A model generated the notes under the pieces. That model had not been told where the DNA came from and ran no database searches. It was given only the letters and a program-made list of their open reading frames with translations. From Clostridium sp. CAG:245 (GTDB lineage: Bacteria > Bacillota > Clostridia > TANB77 > CAG-508): a stretch of 20,693 nucleotides of DNA. The stretch's first letter is position 1, and each line of letters starts with the position of its first letter. Below are positions 19,429 to 20,693 of this stretch, piece after piece. The position numbers and the translations under genes are program-made. Location of the stretch: the NCBI GenBank assembly GCA_000435175.1, contig FR880073.1:80522-101214 (forward strand), read 5' to 3'.

Positions 19429-20693
19429 ATGAAAAGAGAGAATGGAATAACGTTAATTTCGCTAGTAATAACAGCTATGGTTATGGCAATTCTGGCTGGG
19501 ATAACCATTAGTGCAACAATTGGAGATGACGGCTTACTAACAACAGCACAGAACCAAAAAGAAAAAATAAAAAACAGCAGTGTAGTAGCACAAGCACAAA
19601 TTCAATTGATGAAACAAAGTGAGAATGATGAATCTGGTATTAATTATAACGAACTGGGAAAAAATTTAGTACAAAGTAAAATGATAAATTCTTATACGAC
19701 AACGGAAAATGGATTAATTGGAGGTATTACTGAAAGTAATAATACTCTTGTTGTGTGCAATTCAGAAGTACAAGTTGTGTCAAAATCAGAACAAGAAAAG
19801 GTAGTAAATGGATATAAGGTAAGCAAAGATAAAACAACACCATATTCAACCATATCCTTTACTGCAGTTCAGCTAAAAGATGGAATTAAAACCATAGTAT
19901 TACCTGACAATACAACGGTGCAGTTTAATAACGATTTAATGGCTACTGCAACATATTCAATATTGGAAACAGGCACATACAATTTTAAAATTATTGATAC
20001 AAAAGGAAAACAAACAGAGCAAACAATAAATGTAAAAAGCATAAAAAAAGATGCAATTATATTAGCAACAGATAAAAACGATTGGACCAACACAAATGTT
20101 ATATTAGAGGCGACTTATCCGCAATATTCTAGTGATTATATAAAGGAAATAAGTACGGATGGGGGAAAAACATACAGTACGTATACCAATAAAATATCGG
20201 TTAGCCAAAATTGTGATATAAAGGCTAGAGTAAAAAAGGGAGATCAAATATTTTTAGAAAATTCTTTATCTATTTCAAAAATTGATAAAGATAAGCCAAC
20301 AGCTCAAGTTACAGTATCAAAAATAGTTTTTGGATTAAATGCACAAATAACTGGAAGTGATGTTGGAAGTGGACTAAATTACAATAAATGCAAGTATATG
20401 ATAAATAATAGCTCTACTAAATTAGGAGAGAATGAAGCTTTATACACTACTGGAACACTTTCTGGTGGCAGTGCATCATTAAAAAAAGTTATGGCAGGTG
20501 GAACGTATTATGTGCATGTATTAGTAACTGATAAAGTAGGAAATAAAAATGAAATTGTGTCTAGCAGTGTTGTTGTTGATAGTGTATTAAATTATGCATA
20601 CACTGGTTCATCACAAAATGTAGAATTATTACCAGGAAAATACAAACTTGAAGTGTGGGGAGCACAAGGAGGATATCGTTCTTCATCTTCATA
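19429..20693 (+). CDS. Prepilin-like large surface protein, partial (runs off the window)
   Basis: 421 codons are open to the window end. The N-terminus MKRENGITLISLVITAMVMA is a type IV prepilin/pseudopilin signal: a short basic leader, Gly6, and a hydrophobic helix with ILAGITISATIG. The usual Glu at position 5 of the mature protein is replaced by Ser. A soluble region follows (about 35-140), then Ig-like repeats (about 140-390) with TDKNDWTNTNVILEATYP and VTDKVGNKNEI motifs often seen in clostridial surface proteins. Near the edge, YTGSSQNVELLPGKYKLEVW with GAQGGY begins a glycine-rich domain like those in large adhesins. GGAAGG (19414-19419) precedes ATG 19429. It is probably a cell-surface or pilus-associated protein; its partner and full length are unknown. 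Confidence 0.75.
   Translation, partial: MKRENGITLISLVITAMVMAILAGITISATIGDDGLLTTAQNQKEKIKNSSVVAQAQIQLMKQSENDESGINYNELGKNLVQSKMINSYTTTENGLIGGITESNNTLVVCNSEVQVVSKSEQEKVVNGYKVSKDKTTPYSTISFTAVQLKDGIKTIVLPDNTTVQFNNDLMATATYSILETGTYNFKIIDTKGKQTEQTINVKSIKKDAIILATDKNDWTNTNVILEATYPQYSSDYIKEISTDGGKTYSTYTNKISVSQNCDIKARVKKGDQIFLENSLSISKIDKDKPTAQVTVSKIVFGLNAQITGSDVGSGLNYNKCKYMINNSSTKLGENEALYTTGTLSGGSASLKKVMAGGTYYVHVLVTDKVGNKNEIVSSSVVVDSVLNYAYTGSSQNVELLPGKYKLEVWGAQGGYRSSSS

Noticed and set aside
1..20693. CRISPR arrays, tRNA, rRNA or prophage genes
   Set aside because: No regularly spaced direct repeats, tRNA cloverleaf, rRNA sequence or phage structural gene was recognised on either strand.

Overview
The window is AT-rich Gram-positive DNA from a spore-forming anaerobe of the Clostridia, probably a gut-type lineage. 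This rests on strong AGGAGG-type ribosome binding sites, sigma-A promoters, a T-box leader on pheST, arginine coded almost only by AGA, and sporulation genes (spoIVB and a cotJABC coat operon). No species can be named from the sequence alone. No rRNA, tRNA, CRISPR array, transposase or prophage gene was seen.

Layout. 1-472 (-) is the partial gene of a small multidrug-export-like membrane protein. 780-1155 holds an orphan Phd/YefM antitoxin with the stub of a lost toxin. 1183-5150 is a Phe T-box riboswitch followed by pheS and pheT. 5154-5696 is a ~540 bp module bounded by two inverted 35 bp palindromes. It holds a 44-residue cationic peptide gene (-) that converges on a short promoter-terminator RNA (+), both ending in one bidirectional terminator, plus two Spo0A-like boxes. 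5718-8204 is radA and disA (DNA repair and c-di-AMP synthesis). 8344-10460 holds a membrane-anchored cyclophilin and the SpoIVB protease. 10550-11092 is an HdeD/DUF308-like membrane protein. 11148-12064 (-) is an M14 peptidoglycan endopeptidase gene broken by two matching +1 frameshifts. 12261-12624 is a second Phd/YefM antitoxin whose RelE/ParE toxin has lost its middle. 12721-13947 holds a DUF5684-like membrane protein and a 55-residue zinc-ribbon gene whose ribosome binding site lies in a hairpin. 14027-14569 (-) is mscL with a zinc-ribbon tail; 14735-16174 is a pyruvate kinase; 16351-17839 is cotJA-cotJB-cotJC; 17986-19236 is an SH3/NodB polysaccharide deacetylase; 19429 to the end is a prepilin-like surface protein, partial.

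Genes that work together: PheS and PheT form one synthetase controlled by uncharged tRNA-Phe. RadA and DisA are both DNA-integrity proteins and share a transcript. SpoIVB and CotJABC belong to sporulation, and the M14 peptidase and NodB deacetylase act on the cell wall.

Most worth a second look: (a) the two +1 shifts in the M14 gene, each at a CGG triplet, when I found no CGG sense codon elsewhere in the window; (b) the convergent peptide/RNA module, which has the layout of a type I toxin-antitoxin locus; (c) five copies of a 35 bp intergenic palindrome, some placed exactly at stop codons; (d) two damaged toxin-antitoxin loci; (e) the hairpin covering the ribosome binding site of the zinc-ribbon gene. 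Coordinates and translations were worked out by eye.
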